The position numbers were made by a program, and so were the translations under genes. From contig BFEA01000020.1 of NCBI GenBank assembly GCA_003427395.1, positions 3,558,479 through 3,622,433 of the forward strand: a stretch of DNA of 63,955 nucleotides. Direction: 5' to 3'. Positions 1 through 11,680 of this stretch are shown here, one piece after another. The notes beneath the pieces were generated by a model. That model ran no database searches and was not told where the DNA came from. It was given only the letters and a program-made list of their open reading frames with translations. The DNA comes from Chara braunii (Eukaryota; Streptophyta; Charophyceae; Charales; Characeae). Position 1 is the first letter of the stretch. Each line of letters opens with the position of its first letter.

Positions 1-90
1 TTTTTTTTTTTTTTTTTTTTTTTTTCTCTCTCTCTCTCTCTCTTTCTCTTACACACACACACACACACATGCACACATACACACACCCAC
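1..90. repeat. poly-T / (CT)n / (CA)n compound microsatellite
   Basis: A run of 25 T is followed by (CT)n and then (CA)n. This is simple sequence at the window edge with no coding content. Confidence 0.95.
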
Positions 91-100
91 ATTCTAGTGT

Positions 101-1003
101 CTATTGGTGGGGAGCGACACCTACTTGAAACTGGGCCCAGCGTCCCATGAACATCGTTAATAGAGCATCAACCGGAACCCCCCCACCACACTCTTCGAGT
201 TGTGTACAGCGCACATAGTAAAACATACGCACACCATAATCACTATCTCACCCTTCCCCAACCGCATCAACAATCATTCATAACGAACTTTGTCTTTACA
301 CACTCCACAAAAGTACACCACACCCACACTCTACAACCACCAATGCACCACAACTACTTTGTCAAATATAATCAATACATCAATTACATATAGAACAACA
401 CTAATCATCGACACCTATGTTAACACAAATAACAACCTTACTCAATCACTCTACTAAAGCTATGTGGACAACAAGATTCAAGATTCACCAACTCAAAACC
501 AAGTACAAATAAAGGTATGTCAAATATTCATATAACCTTAAAAGAAACAAGTACCTCTTTGGTCTTCCTCCCTCCCCCCCCCTTAACGTGTGTAGCGGAA
601 GATTCATTCGATTTTGAGCATTCTATCGATGCAAGTAGCGTGAGGCCAACCTTGGGGTTGGAGATGCAGGCGCTGTTGGCTAATAAATTGCTTATCCTAT
701 CGATGGTTGTCTCTTTCTCTTTCTCTCTCTTCACCAAACAAACTACGGGCTGCACACTCGTACCCTCACGGTAAGTTCATAAGACTTGTCGGAGTGAGGT
801 AATGAGGACGGAGGGGGGTCTGAGTCTATTCCTGAATTTTTGCCTATTTTCGGTAGCTTGTTTGTATCTCTTAATCTAGCTCTTAACCAAAGCCGGCTAG
901 TGACCCCGATATTGTAAATTCTCATTTTTTTTCAAAATCCTATGTAATTTTCTATATGGGACGCTGGGCCCGGTTCCCAGCACATGTTGCTCCCCACGAA
1001 TAG
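101..1003. mobile_element. MITE-like element with 48-bp terminal inverted repeats
   Basis: The ends 101-148 and 956-1003 are inverted copies matching at about 40 of 48 positions. Both start CTATT, share GTGGGGAGC, and finish with the same 16 bases from GGGCCCAGCG to TCCCAT. The 900-bp interior has no credible transposase; its short ORFs are low complexity. Together this suggests a non-autonomous DNA transposon. I see no clear target-site duplication in the flanks, so the exact termini and superfamily are open. Confidence 0.6.
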
Positions 1004-1025
1004 ATTGGATCTTTGTTGCTATTTA

Positions 1026-1227
1026 AACCACTAGTACCTTTGCCGCGTGGGAAAATAGCGGGCCTCGGTTGGTCCTCCGACTTTTTCGGAGGCCGAAACG
1101 AAGTGACGACCGCCGATCAGATTTATCAATGGCAGTCGTTGCCGGGCCTGACCTTCGAATCTTTAGGAGTTTGGGAAAACTGTCACTTTTGCCTATTTTC
1201 CCAACACTGGCGGAGGTACTAGTGGTT
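1026..1227. mobile_element. Small foldback/MITE-like element (~200 bp)
   Basis: Positions 1026-1058 and 1193-1227 are imperfect inverted repeats. Both contain AACCACTAGTACCT and GGGAAAATAG. The interior has a second hairpin, CCTCCGA...TCGGAGG, near 1075. It has no coding capacity and lies about 20 bp from the preceding TIR element. A foldback MITE is the simplest reading; the family is unknown. Confidence 0.5.
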
Positions 1228-1264
1228 AAAAAAAAAAACCTTCCCCTTAAGTGGCCAGTTTTTG

Positions 1265-2130
1265 TTATGCTCATCCTTGTGTTCGACGGTGATGAATGTG
1301 GGTGAGGGGAGGTGATATGAGAGGATGTAGTTGTCGCTCCTCTGACATCCGTCCCTTCTCTTCGACTGCCCGATTTTGGTTATGCTCAACTTTGTCTTCG
1401 ACGGTCATGGATGTGGCGGTCATGCATCTGGCATTCAGGATATTGCAGGTGCAATCCCTATTGTCTTCATGTACCTTTCTGATCATTCTTGGCGCCCGCC
1501 ACCTAGATATAGACCACTGGTCCACTGGATTCCCCAATCGGCACTGAGCAGAGTCTGCTGATGTTCGTAGGGAAGGGGACTCGAGGGGAGGCACAGGGAT
1601 TGGTTCTGTTGGCATCAGGGCCTTAGGGGAAGCACATGGATTGGTTCTGTTGGCATCAGGGCCTGAGGGGAGGCACAATGATTGGTTATGTTGGCATGTT
1701 CCCTGATGCTACCGGCTATCACCTGGCTGGTGTCGCCCACCTGCAGGTAGTGAGCAGCCCCCACATGTTCTCTCGTGAACGCGTCTCTGGCTACCAGAGG
1801 GTTCCCCGTATGGCTGCAGTTAGGAGTAGTGGTAGGTAGGTAGTGATAGCTGAAATTGAGAGAAGAATGTAACTAAAAAAAGAAATGAAATGAAATGATA
1901 AATTTATGAAAAATCAGGCCTTTGCTAATTGTCTCTCGAATATGGATGAGGGGAGATGTCATGAGAGGATGTGGCTGTGGGGGGAGAGGGGAGCTACAGA
2001 CCCCCCACCCCCACGCCCCGCACCCCTCCACCCTCTCCACTGCCTTGTGCTCATTATGCTCATCTTTATGTTTGATGGTCATGAATGTGGATGAGGGAAG
2101 ATGGCATGAGAGGAAGTGGTTATGGCGGGG
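1265..2130 (+). repeat. Degenerate dispersed ~70-bp repeat copies
   Basis: Similar blocks occur at about 1266-1338, 1380-1421, 1938-1980 and 2055-2127. They share TTATGCTCA..TTTGT, GATGGTCATGAATGTGG and GATGAGGGGAGATG-CATGAGAGG. The copies are diverged and in direct orientation. Short ORFs running through them are not conserved between copies, so no gene is called. Confidence 0.5.
1580..1703 (+). repeat. 41-bp tandem repeat, three copies
   Basis: The motif ATTGGTT(C/A)TGTTGGCAT recurs at 1599, 1640 and 1681, which is an exact 41-bp period. The first two units are nearly identical and the third is diverged. 41 is not a multiple of three, so this is non-coding minisatellite. Confidence 0.8.
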
Positions 2131-3190
2131 AAGGGGGGCTACCCCCCATCCCCCAAAACTGTCCGGTCTGCTTTTGTTCATCTTAGTGTTTGGAATCTCG
2201 TCCATTCAACAACCTTGTTTTCTTTGGCCTTTCTTTACTCAAAACGTACAACACTCATCCGACTGAGCTCGGAACATAATTGCGGTCACATACACGACTG
2301 CGAGAATGGCCTGTTGCGGATGCATAAAACCACAATCACAAAGAGAGAATGAAAGCGAAAAAAACTTAATGCAAGGGGATTCGTTAGGTCCCCCCTCCCA
2401 TCTCGCAGGCTATATCTTCAACATTTAGGAATGTCACAAAGGGGAGATAAAGTGAGAGGTTGCGGTTGCCGTTGCAACAACAGAGGGGTTACGCCATCCA
2501 CCCTACCGCCCTCCGTGGCTTCAGGTATTCATCTAGTTCCACCTAGATGTGAACTCAACATTGTGTTTCAATAGTCCATCGGTGTACCAACTAGGCTAGG
2601 CCTGTTGGTAGTAACCTGATCAATCCCAAGTAGATTTAGAGTTTATTTAATCAACTGATTCCATGTGGATTCCAACTATTGTTTGTATTCAAATGATTCA
2701 TGGGTCTACCAACTCACCTACGCCGGTTGATAGACATTGTTCTATGCAGGTCCTTGCAGGGAATTGTCTTTTTGTTTAGGAACTTGTTAGGGAGTGGGGA
2801 TAGAGGAACAAAGATGTCTCATTTTGTTGGTCATCCTACAACCATGCCGCTTTGGATCAACTGGCCATATGCTGGAACGAAGGACAACGTTTTTTTTTTT
2901 TTTTTTTTTGTCTGAGACTAGTTGGTTGTTAGGGGTTAGGAATCCTCAAACAACAGTCTGTCATTTTCCCTTTGTTATCAATAAGAACGGGCAACATCAT
3001 TTAAATGACCAGACCTGGAGTTGGGTGGGCTGGTCCGTTCAATGACGCGTGCATGTGTATGTGTTGTCATGTTCGCTATGCACAACTCTACAAAAAAGAA
3101 GCATGACTATGGCAGACTACTTCGTCGGAGTTCCAAGAACTCTTTAGGAAATTCTCCAGAGAGAACGATATTGTTCTAGTTAACATGCCT
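2131..3190. other. No gene recognised; diverged short duplications
   Basis: No recognisable protein or RNA. Sequence around 2580-2620 resembles 2695-2735 (a GTACCAACT / CTACCAACTCA motif), and 2891-2909 is poly-T. The block at 3054-3110 (TGTTGTCATGTTCGCTAT core) recurs at 4152-4207. Confidence 0.5.
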
Positions 3191-3214
3191 TTGTGATTCT
3201 CTCTTTTCTCCACA

Positions 3215-3225
3215 AGCTCTCTCTC

Positions 3226-3303
<78 letters not shown>
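3215..3303. repeat. (CT)n-(CA)n microsatellite
   Basis: A CT run is followed by about 30 CA units ending in CGCGCA. It yields spurious His-Thr and Cys-Val ORFs on both strands. Confidence 0.95.
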
Positions 3304-3449
3304 GCACAAAGTCTCTCTCTCTCTCTCACTGTCTCCGTGTCACTTTGCCTGGTTGTTTTTCTAGCTTCTCCTCTCTCTGCCTTCCAAGTCTTATCTTTGA
3401 TTGCTGCATTTCGAGTGTTTTCCTGTCACACACTTATCATTGCGTTAAA

Positions 3450-3537
<88 letters not shown>

Positions 3538-3538
3538 N

Positions 3539-3614
<76 letters not shown>

Positions 3615-3632
3615 GGGCGCGCGCGCGCGTTC
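3450..3632. repeat. Long (CT)n microsatellite containing an N, then GC alternation
   Basis: About 160 bp of CT dinucleotide is broken by one N at 3538 and followed by a short GCGCGC stretch. The N suggests the true length was not resolved by assembly. Ser-Leu and Arg-Glu ORFs here are artefacts of the repeat. Confidence 0.95.
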
Positions 3633-3639
3633 CTTAAGT

Positions 3640-5389
3640 TTGCTCCCCCTCCCCCCCCTACGTCCCTTTCTCCCTCCCTCTCTCTTTCCCTCTTTCCCCC
3701 TTTCCCCCTTTCCCTCTGATTTGGTTGTCTCACGTTCTTTTTCCCATTGATTTCTATTCCCTGTTTCGTGTTCCGCCACCACAGAGAGAGATTTGACAGG
3801 GGATGTGCATGCGTGTGTGTAAAGGAGATATGACAAAACAAGGAGGTGGTAGGGAGAGGAGATGAAGTGCCTACGAAATCGAGCTCCCTCTACGTCTGTT
3901 AATAGTCATTTGTTAATGAACTTTTTCTATTCTTCCACCTGTTTGCTTCAAGGGGTGTCTAAGGCCGAGGTCCCCCAGGAAATGGCGATGAGAAAGAGGA
4001 GCAATATGACAAAAAATCTTTCTTCTTTTGAAAGTGAACATGAAAAGGAACAAAAAAACATATGACAGCGAAGGACGAATTACAAATGTGGGAAAGGTTT
4101 GCCCTCCTTCCTCCGTTAGGTTCGTTTCTTCATCAGGTTTATGTACGTATGTGTGTGTATGAGTGTTGTCATGTTCGCTATACACCACTCAACAAATACA
4201 ACATGATTGTGCCAAGCGAAAAGCTTGTGTACGAATGTGATACATGTGGATGGTACTGCGAAATACGCGAATGCTTCGTTTCCAATGCCTCAACATTTGT
4301 AGTCACGAAGACACGTTCATAAAAATATCGAAGTTGCAATGTAGATGGACAAAGAAAAGGGTTAAGTACACACATAAAAGTACATGGACGGAGAAAGGGG
4401 TTAAGTACAAACAAAAAAGGCACACCTCTATTGTGCGGGTCTGAGACCCTGTGACTACAAACGGCCATAAACGAATCATGACATGAAAAAAGGAATTTGC
4501 CATTGTCCTTGTTGGTGAATCATGACTATGGGGATTTAGTCGAAACAGAAACGAACGCTGAAGCTCGTGTGGGCATTGGGTTGTCCACCCCCGCCCCCCC
4601 GAAGTAAGGCAGGAGGCTGAACGAAAAAGTAGATCGGGTAGGGGGTGTTGTATTCGTTGTTTCCACGAAAAAATAAAAATGCCCATATGTGAGGCATCAA
4701 AGGACTGCTAGATTTTCAGGAGTGGGAGGATCCAATACGTCACCCAAGGTCGCGCCAGCTTACTCAACGACGCCAGTGGGCTGCAAAAAAAAAAAAAAAT
4801 CTAATTTTTATTTTTATTTTAAATTTGGTGAAAAAGTTTGACGTAACCCTGAGGCAAAAGTTGTTCAGTAAGCCAAGAGCCTAACTCAGTGGGTACACCA
4901 TAGAACTGTTGAAATACAGACCCGTGTTTGAACCTAGATGATGAAACTTGATGAGTAAAACCAAACATTTATGAATTGTCTGGGACTGGTGTCGGGACCT
5001 ATGGGTCCTCGATCAAATCTCCGTCCCCAAGAGATGATATACGGCTAAATTGTGCACGACAGAGAAATCATGAGGCAAGAGAAATAAAAAGGATGAATGA
5101 CTAAGGCAAGATTGTCGACACCTAGGGCCCTAGAGGATGCCATTGGTCGTCCGAACCATTGGACAAAAAAAAATTAATAGAATGACAAGTGGCAAAGGGA
5201 AGCGAGAGACTAGTGAAGGCGGCCCTCCTTCTCAAAAGAAGGTGGACCGCCGATAAAATAATACCTTGGGTTGAGCGCCACAAGATGAAAAAGGTCAACG
5301 ACATCAAGAAAATAGTGTCGGGACACCGACACATGAGGACCACAAGAAAAAAGAAAGTAAAAAAATATAAAGGGGGAGGCGAAACAACA
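3640..5389. other. No gene recognised; short duplications and a MITE-related fragment
   Basis: No convincing coding region. There is a 37-bp tandem duplication at about 4338-4412 (GGGTTAAGTACA motif). The segment 4821-4870 resembles the interior of the MITE at 61632-61681; both contain AAATTTGGT and end with AGGCAAAAGTTGTTCAGT. This may be a diverged relative of that element, but I see no termini. Confidence 0.4.
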
Positions 5390-5850
5390 ATCTGAAATAT
5401 CTCGGATCAGTCACCTTGAAGAAAATGAAGCTTAGAGAGGCTCCATGTGAAAAAGAGGTCTCCGTGAGAAAATCGGAGTAGGAGGGTCAATTTTGCGGAA
5501 AAAACAAGGGCAAAACGGGGCTCCCATGAGCATGGGGGAACCACAATTGCAGTTCGAGAAATAACCGACCGCATCTTGGGCATAGAAAGGGCCAAAACCA
5601 AGAGTTAGGGCCTAGAAAAGGCCTCAACAACTAGTTGACACTCGGGATGTCGAAAAAAGAAAGAAAAAGAAAAAAAATGAGAGGAAAAGAAAGGAGAATG
5701 AACAAAAGAGCTTAGAGGGAGTGAGTGAGTTGGCTGTCAGTAGGGACTGACACAAGTAGGGACTGACAAAAGTAGGGACTGACACAAGTAGGGACTGACA
5801 TAATTAGGGACTGACACAAGTAGGGACTGGCAGGTTCCTACTGTTCAGAA
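5390..5850 (+). repeat. Diverged dispersed repeat, copy 1
   Basis: This block aligns in the same order with 6735-7125: ATCTCGGA(T/C)CA, then GAGAAAAT-GAGC, then GGGGCTCCCATG, then AAAGAAAGAAAAAGA, then TAGGGACTGA units. A weaker piece of a third copy lies at about 6140-6200. It is probably an old, non-coding transposon family. Confidence 0.5.
5741..5836 (+). repeat. 16-bp tandem repeat, six copies
   Basis: TAGGGACTGACACAAG-type units begin at 5741, 5757, 5773, 5789, 5805 and 5821 with an exact 16-bp period and only a few substitutions. The motif reappears once at about 7084 in the second copy of the surrounding repeat. Confidence 0.9.
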
Positions 5851-6734
5851 TTGGAGGGAAAAGAAAAGAGAAAAGAAAAGAAAAAGAAATAGAGCACTAA
5901 CGGTAAAAAACGACCACTTAGGAGATACATCTGTGACCAGATGCATACTGGGATATATCGGTTATGTAGTACCTTGATTTTCTTTATATTTTTATGAGTA
6001 AATCTAAAAAATTCAAGGTCTCATGCAACCGAGATACAACGGATTGCATGAGGGAAGGAAAATACATGTTTTGGATACATCCGGAGTTAACATTGAGCCC
6101 GGATGCACTTGGAAATTGACCGCTTCATTTTGTTTCAGTTTGGGGCAAGTTATGGGGCTGTGAGATCAGGAAAATGCCCACTACTGCAGTCCAGGAAATA
6201 ACAAACTGCATGGGGGTGCCTAGGCCAAAGGAAAAGGAGCCTTGGCACGCCCAAGACACTAAAAAAAAGTGTCTTGGGCTTGGGGCAAGTGGAGACGGTA
6301 AATGACAGTTGCGAGAGAAGGACCTCGCGACCGAAAATAATCAAGGCACTTGAGGCATATGGAAAAAAAAGATTGGGACTGTCGGGGACTAGAAAGTCCC
6401 AAATAAAAATGGGACGTCACCGAGAACGACATCGGGGACTAGACGAGTCCTAATAAAAATAGTTAAAAATTGGGACATGCGCCGACGGGACCATCCGCGG
6501 GACTAGAAAATCGAACTAGTACGAGGTGAGTGGCGGGGACTTGAGTGTCTCAAGAGGAATTGCAGGCTAGCATGAACGATGAACGTGTGAAAAGAAGTGG
6601 CACCATCAAGATCAAGATCTTGACAGTGAAAAATATTAGTAATTGTTGATGCAAGGATTGATCGAGCCAAGGGAGAGGGGGTTAGGAAAAAAAAAAACAA
6701 AGGAAAATGTTGATGGGAGGATTGCCAAGCAGTC

Positions 6735-7125
6735 CGAGATATCTCGGACCAACAACGCTTGAGAAAATAGAGCCCCAAGGGGCTAAATGCAAAAAATAAG
6801 TTGCCAAGTAAAATTGAAGCAAAGGGGGTCCAAAACTGAAACTAACCGAGACAAAATGGAGCCCCCATGGGTGAGGGGGTTTTATTATTGCAATCCGAGA
6901 TATAATGGTCAATTGTTGGGTTTAGATCTGACCCTACACCAAGATCTATGGCCTAGAAAAAAAGTTCACATCTGCTTGACACTTGTCACAACATAAATAA
7001 AAGAAAGAAAAAAAAAGGGAGAAAATAGAGGGAGAATGAGATAAAAGGGGGAGAAAAGAGTGGAGGAGGATGTGCCAGGCAGTTGGGACTGATACAGTAG
7101 GGATTGATAGGTCCCTACTGTAACC
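6735..7125 (+). repeat. Diverged dispersed repeat, copy 2
   Basis: Same order of blocks as 5390-5850, but with only one or two TAGGGACTGA-like units at its end. The array of six in copy 1 therefore expanded, or contracted here, after the copies separated. Confidence 0.5.
7093..7122. other. Perfect 11-bp-arm hairpin
   Basis: TACAGTAGGGA (7093-7103) is the exact reverse complement of TCCCTACTGTA (7112-7122), with an 8-base loop. It sits at the end of the dispersed repeat. No T-tract or other context assigns a function. Confidence 0.6.
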
Positions 7126-8165
7126 TCATCCCTCCACATTTTGTGGAGGGCAATCCAAATTGCACAGATACGGCCCTTGGGGCATTATCTCAGCAATGTC
7201 TGAATTAAAAAAACGAAAATGAACAAAAAAGCAAAAAGGAGTTGACCGTTTTTTTAATGGACCATGAATCTGAGATCAGATCTCATGGAGGAGAGGATAT
7301 GGCCGTTTTTTGTGGGGCCAACTCAAACAGTCAACTCCAGAATGAGTTGGCAGCCCAAAACGAAAAGAAACAAAAAAAAGAAAAAAACGAAAAATTGAAA
7401 AAGTGAGTCTTGGGGCTCAAATTTGAAGCAAGGACTACTTGGGGGTTGATCGAAATATTGTTAGCCTCGGATCTCAGCCAGATCCAAGACAGAGATAGCA
7501 CCGAGGCACAAGAAAATACCTCGGCCTACTCAAAATGGGGTAGAATCAGAAAACAATTGAGAAAAAGGCCCACAAGACTTTTTTCTTTTAAGTGAGGCTG
7601 CCCCTTGGATATTTGGATCCAAAGGGGCAGCTTCTGAAAATGAAATGGAGGCATGAGGAAGCTTTAAAGGTAGGCCGAGCTAGTACCAACCACTCGGACT
7701 GCATGAACCCCGCCAAAAGAAGACCCAGGTGCCCATGGAGAGGCCCAGTGGTGGGGAAAAACCTTTGGGGTACCGCAGTTCACCTTGAGGCACATGGAGA
7801 GGCCCATGGGCTGGCTGAAGTGTTGGTTTCAACCTACATAAGCTGGGGGAGCAGCCCACCACACTCACATTTGCATGAGGCAAACTTATACTGCCCAAAT
7901 GAGTTCATGACAACACTCCACTCACTTGGAGTGAGAGGAGGAAAAACGTTGTTAGTCTAGAGGCTTAGAGGAGTCTGTAGGTTAGTGAGAGTGACAACTG
8001 ACGCTGGTGGAGGTGGTGCTGGCCCAAGGGAGTAATCTGCCATAGCCTGGGAGGGGTTGGGGAAGGAAGGAAAAGAAGGCTTAAGGAAGAAGGAAGCCAT
8101 AGTTGAGCAACACATGTGCAAGAAGAGAGGGAGTTTCACCAAGGTTGAGCTCTCCATCTCAAAAC
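7126..8165. other. No gene recognised
   Basis: Purine-rich sequence with no convincing domain. ORFs of 60-120 codons exist at about 7410-7960 on the plus strand, but they show no motif and no splice-supported extension. Confidence 0.4.
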
Positions 8166-8172
8166 ACTAGAA

Positions 8173-8470
8173 GAGGTGAGTGATATATTTTTTCTCCTTC
8201 CTCTCCTTCTTCTTCTTCTTCCCCTTTTTCTTTTTCTTCTTCTTCTTCTTCGTCTTCTTCTTCCGCCCCCTCTCCTTCTTCTTCCTCTTTCCTCTTCCCC
8301 CCTTCCCCTCCTTACTCACCTTCTTCTTCTCATACTTCTCCTTCTTCTTCTTTTTCTTCCTCTTCTTCCCAATCCTTCTTTTTCTTTTTCTCTTTCCTCT
8401 CCTCCTAATTGGTCTCCATTATTTATCATCTCCCTCACCCTCTCTCTTCCTTTTCTCCTCTTTCCATAAC
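8173..8470 (+). repeat. Splice-donor-like site followed by a 280-bp pyrimidine tract
   Basis: GAGGTGAGT at 8173-8181 matches the eukaryotic 5' splice-site consensus. It is followed immediately by a TTC/CTT-rich tract to about 8467. The tract gives two overlapping low-complexity ORFs (Leu/Pro-rich and Phe-rich) that I do not regard as genes. The same donor-plus-pyrimidine layout recurs on the minus strand at several places between 10.4 and 16.7 kb. Confidence 0.45.
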
Positions 8471-8540
8471 TAACATCCTAAGCATAGGAAGGTAGAAAAG
8501 TAGCTTCCCCACTAGAGTTCGCCTCCATGTAGGCCATTTT

Positions 8541-9168
8541 CCCACTCCAAAATAAATCGTCTCTTTGCTCTTTCAGTTTCCATGCATGATAGTGAGTTGT
8601 ACTCACTCTTTCTTCACTTGTTGATGAGATTTCCACTTGGGTGCAAATCGCAGCTTGTCTCTTGCTGTTTTTGTTGTTGATGTTACCATTAGTCCATGAT
8701 TAGTCTATTTTCTCACTCCAAAGTACAACGCCACTTTGCTCTTTCAGTTTCCATGCATAAACTCACTCTCTCTTCACTTTTTGATGAAATTTTCACTTGG
8801 GTGCAAATCGCAACTTTGTTTCCTGTTGCTTTTGTCGTTGATGTCACAATTAGTCAATGGTTAGTCTATTTTCCCACTCCAAAGTAAATCGTCACTTTGC
8901 TCTTTCAGTTTTCATGCGTGAGCTCTTCACTTTTTGATGAGATTTCCACTTGGGCGCAAATCGCAACTTTGTCTCTTGTTGTTTTTGTTATTGATGTCAC
9001 CATTCGTCCATGATTAGTCTATTTTCCCACTCCAAAGTAAATCGTCACTTTGCCCTTTCAGTTTCTATGCATGAACTCACTCTCTCTGCACTTTTTGATG
9101 AGATTTTCACTTGGGTGCAAATCATAACCTTATCTCTTGTTGTGTTTGTTGTTGATGTCACCATTAGT
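8541..9168 (+). repeat. ~160-bp tandem repeat, four copies
   Basis: The anchor C(C/T)CACTCCAA begins at 8541, 8712, 8873 and 9026, giving spacings of 171, 161 and 153 bp. Each unit continues through CTTTGCTCTTTCAGTTT, TTTTTGATGA, CTTGGGTGCAAATC and GATGTCACCATTAGTC. Units are 80-90% similar by eye. Short ORFs repeat with them but shift between copies, which argues against coding. Confidence 0.85.
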
Positions 9169-9169
9169 A

Positions 9170-11094
9170 TTTTTCACATGGCAAGGGAGCGACATTGGGG
9201 ATTTCGTTGGTGGTGGGGCTGATAGTTGCAGAGACTCCCACGATGATCATGCTACCACTTGTGTTCGTCATCGTGAAGTTTAAGTCACCGCGCTGATTGC
9301 CCTCGTTGTCATTATCGTGGTGGTCGTGAGCATTGAAGTTGCACTCGGTGCCGCCGTAGTGGATGTTGCGGATGCCCTACTCGTCATCGTGCACGACTCT
9401 AACAAGTCGAGGGGCTGTGCTACACTATGAAGGAAAGGAAGCCTGACAGGAAAGTGCCGAAGACGACAGAGGAGTTGAGGGTGGGTGAGAGTGGAACCAC
9501 GAGGTAAGGAGCTGCATCTGGCAACGTATCTCACCTTGTTCTGACCATGCGCATCCAGAGACCAGCTGAACGAGGCTCGTAGCTGCATGCTTTACGATAA
9601 CACTGTGGCGACTTAGTTAGATTTTGTCCCTGCCTTCATGTCGCATGCCATTGTGAGGACGCATCGATATTGTCATCACAAAGTCGCATTCTTTGGACCG
9701 TTCACGATCAGGGGGCTACGCGAGGCAAAAGCATTGCTCACTGAAACGTTTGGGGCTTTTATTCCATTTGCAACTATCTGTCCCAAGCGCAATCACTCAC
9801 CTGATTTGTGCCTTCTGCTCCGTTCGTGAACCTAGCGCCCGTTGACGCAGAGTAAGTCAGGAGGTGGTTAGGTCATGATTACGGAACTGTCGATGAGGGA
9901 TAAAGTCGAGCGACGGTGTAATTTGCGCGTGCTAAAGCGCTGACGGGGGAGTAAGCGAGTGGCAGCGCGAGCCAGCTGCTGGGTCAAACGCCGAGCCTCG
10001 TGATTATCATTTTTTTTACGACACTACTTGGGCTCGTCGCCAAGATAGTTACACCGCCGAGTCAGCCTGGTGATTGTCTTCACCATGATGCTTATCGTAG
10101 TGGTGACGTCCGACATCATCAAGGACTTCTATGCAATGGCCTACATTGCCTCGACGGTGGTTATTTTCGTCTTGACCGTAATAATCATGTTGCCCGTCGC
10201 ATTTATCCAAGCAGTCACCTCAGTCTGACCCTTTCATTTATACCAAGTGGCAGGGACCGAGGTGTGTCTGCTTTATTTGAGACTAAGCTTTCTATGCCTC
10301 GACTTTGTGTTCATTACTTATCTCAGAGTTCTGCTCGACCGCTCTGCAGAGCGGTAGCGGGCTGAGCAAGCGCGACAAGGTCGTAAGGAAGAGAGAGGGA
10401 GGTGAAGAAGTGCGCAGGGAAAACGAGAGCGTGAGGGGGTAGAGTACGTACCTGAAAGAAGACGATAGGAGCTGTTGGGAAACAAAATGATGCATTTGAC
10501 CATGTTCGTGCAATAGATTCGTTCTTATTTTTGTACTTTCGGTGAGTACAACCGTGGGCGGAAAGACGGGTTTGACACGAGAGAGAGAGATAGGGAGAAG
10601 GTTTACCTGCTTAGATTTCGTCGTTGTGCGTGGTCATTTCCTTGTCAAGACACAACAAGAATTGGCAGACCGAGAACTCTTTCTTGACTCTGTGGGCGGA
10701 GGTTCGTAGTTACGGCCAACTGACGTTTTAAGTTGAGGTGGTTGGTTCCCTCAAGGTGTTGAGCTTGATGAGCATACTGCGGGGTATCCCCTGCGCAGTA
10801 CTATGCATACTGCGGAATACATTGCTTTGCGCTTTGATGTGCGCACCGGTGAGCTCTCGCGATGTTTTTCTGCGCTGGTGACACTTTTAGTTGTATCTCG
10901 CACTGTGCATTGTTGAGTGCAAGGTTGTGACACTGGTGTTCGGTGTTGGGTGTTGTCATAGTACTTTGCTGCTACAAACGTTGTTGAGAGCACGGTTTGT
11001 ATTGAAATTGTGTGGTGCCTTGTCTACGTTCAAAGCGAGCACGGGGAGGTGTGCTCTATTCAAAAACGCAGTCGTTCTAGGCCGCGCAGCGGCA
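9170..11094. other. No gene recognised
   Basis: Mixed-composition sequence with ORFs up to about 120 codons and no recognisable motif. Minus-strand donor-like GTACGT lies within TACGTACCTG at 10445-10454, followed (on the minus strand) by a CT-rich stretch. Confidence 0.4.
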
Positions 11095-11200
11095 GTTTGG
11101 TCAGGGCGATGTCGGACCAAATACCAAGGGTATTTGGCCATGCTTTTGCATTCGACACGGTGACGACGTCGGTTACCATGACGGAGCCGGTCTAAAATGA
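11095..11200 (+). repeat. Dispersed repeat carrying the CCAAATACC palindrome
   Basis: CCAAATACC (11117-11125) pairs with GGTATTTGG (11129-11137) around a 3-base loop. The flanking GTCGGA before it and the GC(T/A)TTTTG then GACGACG after it resemble the minus strand of 23400-23530, where a longer version of the palindrome lies inside an LTR element. This is probably a fragment of the same or a related retroelement in the opposite orientation. Confidence 0.45.
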
Positions 11201-11450
11201 ACAGGGTGTGCATGCTTTGGCGTGACACTTGAGATGAATTCCTCAGTCATTGAGGCCGGGGCAGATTGGTGAGAAAATTTCGTTAGTGTGCGAGCTCGTT
11301 ATTGTGACGCGTGCTGTGATGGTCAGAATCGGTAGTGATACCCTTCGACCGAAGAGGCCGAGGGATCGGTTGGGCTAGTGTTGTGTCAGAAAGATTACGA
11401 CACACACGGAGACTTAATCATCGGTACGTTTGTCAGGGTAAATTAATATA

Positions 11451-11474
11451 CGCCTTGACCATACGACCAAGGCG
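11451..11474. other. Hairpin CGCCTTG...CAAGGCG
   Basis: Seven-base perfect arms around a 10-base loop, flanked by AT-rich sequence that is itself partly complementary (TTAATATA / ATTATTAA). No function is assigned. Confidence 0.45.
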
Positions 11475-11577
11475 ATTATTAATGTGTAATCGACTGGGAT
11501 TGCAATAACCCCTTGAATGCTAACTTTTGTCTTCTTCTGCTTGGCGGTCTGGTCCCTGCGCATCTAGTACCAGCTGA

Positions 11578-11680
11578 CCTGCTACTTGAGTGTTTTTCCC
11601 CGCTACTCTGAGAGTCGCAGGCCTAACCCCACTACTCGAGTGTTTTCCACGGCAACCCTCAAAGTCGCGACCGCAGTTAA
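11578..11680 (+). repeat. 50-bp tandem duplication
   Basis: The block CTACTTGAGTG...GAGAGTCGCAG recurs 50 bp later as CTACTCGAGTG...CAAAGTCGCGA. There are two diverged units. Confidence 0.6.

Noticed and set aside
3193-3841. Long Ser-Leu and Arg-Glu ORFs
   Set aside because: Produced in every frame by (CT)n/(GA)n; the same applies at 13.26-13.76, 33.0 and 45.8-46.3 kb.
9280-10513. ORFs of about 70-120 codons in mixed-composition DNA
   Set aside because: No recognisable motif and no conserved neighbour; treated as unassigned sequence.
11336-11365. Apparent palindrome CCCTTCG...CGAGGG
   Set aside because: Only partly complementary with multiple mismatches; not better than expected by chance.
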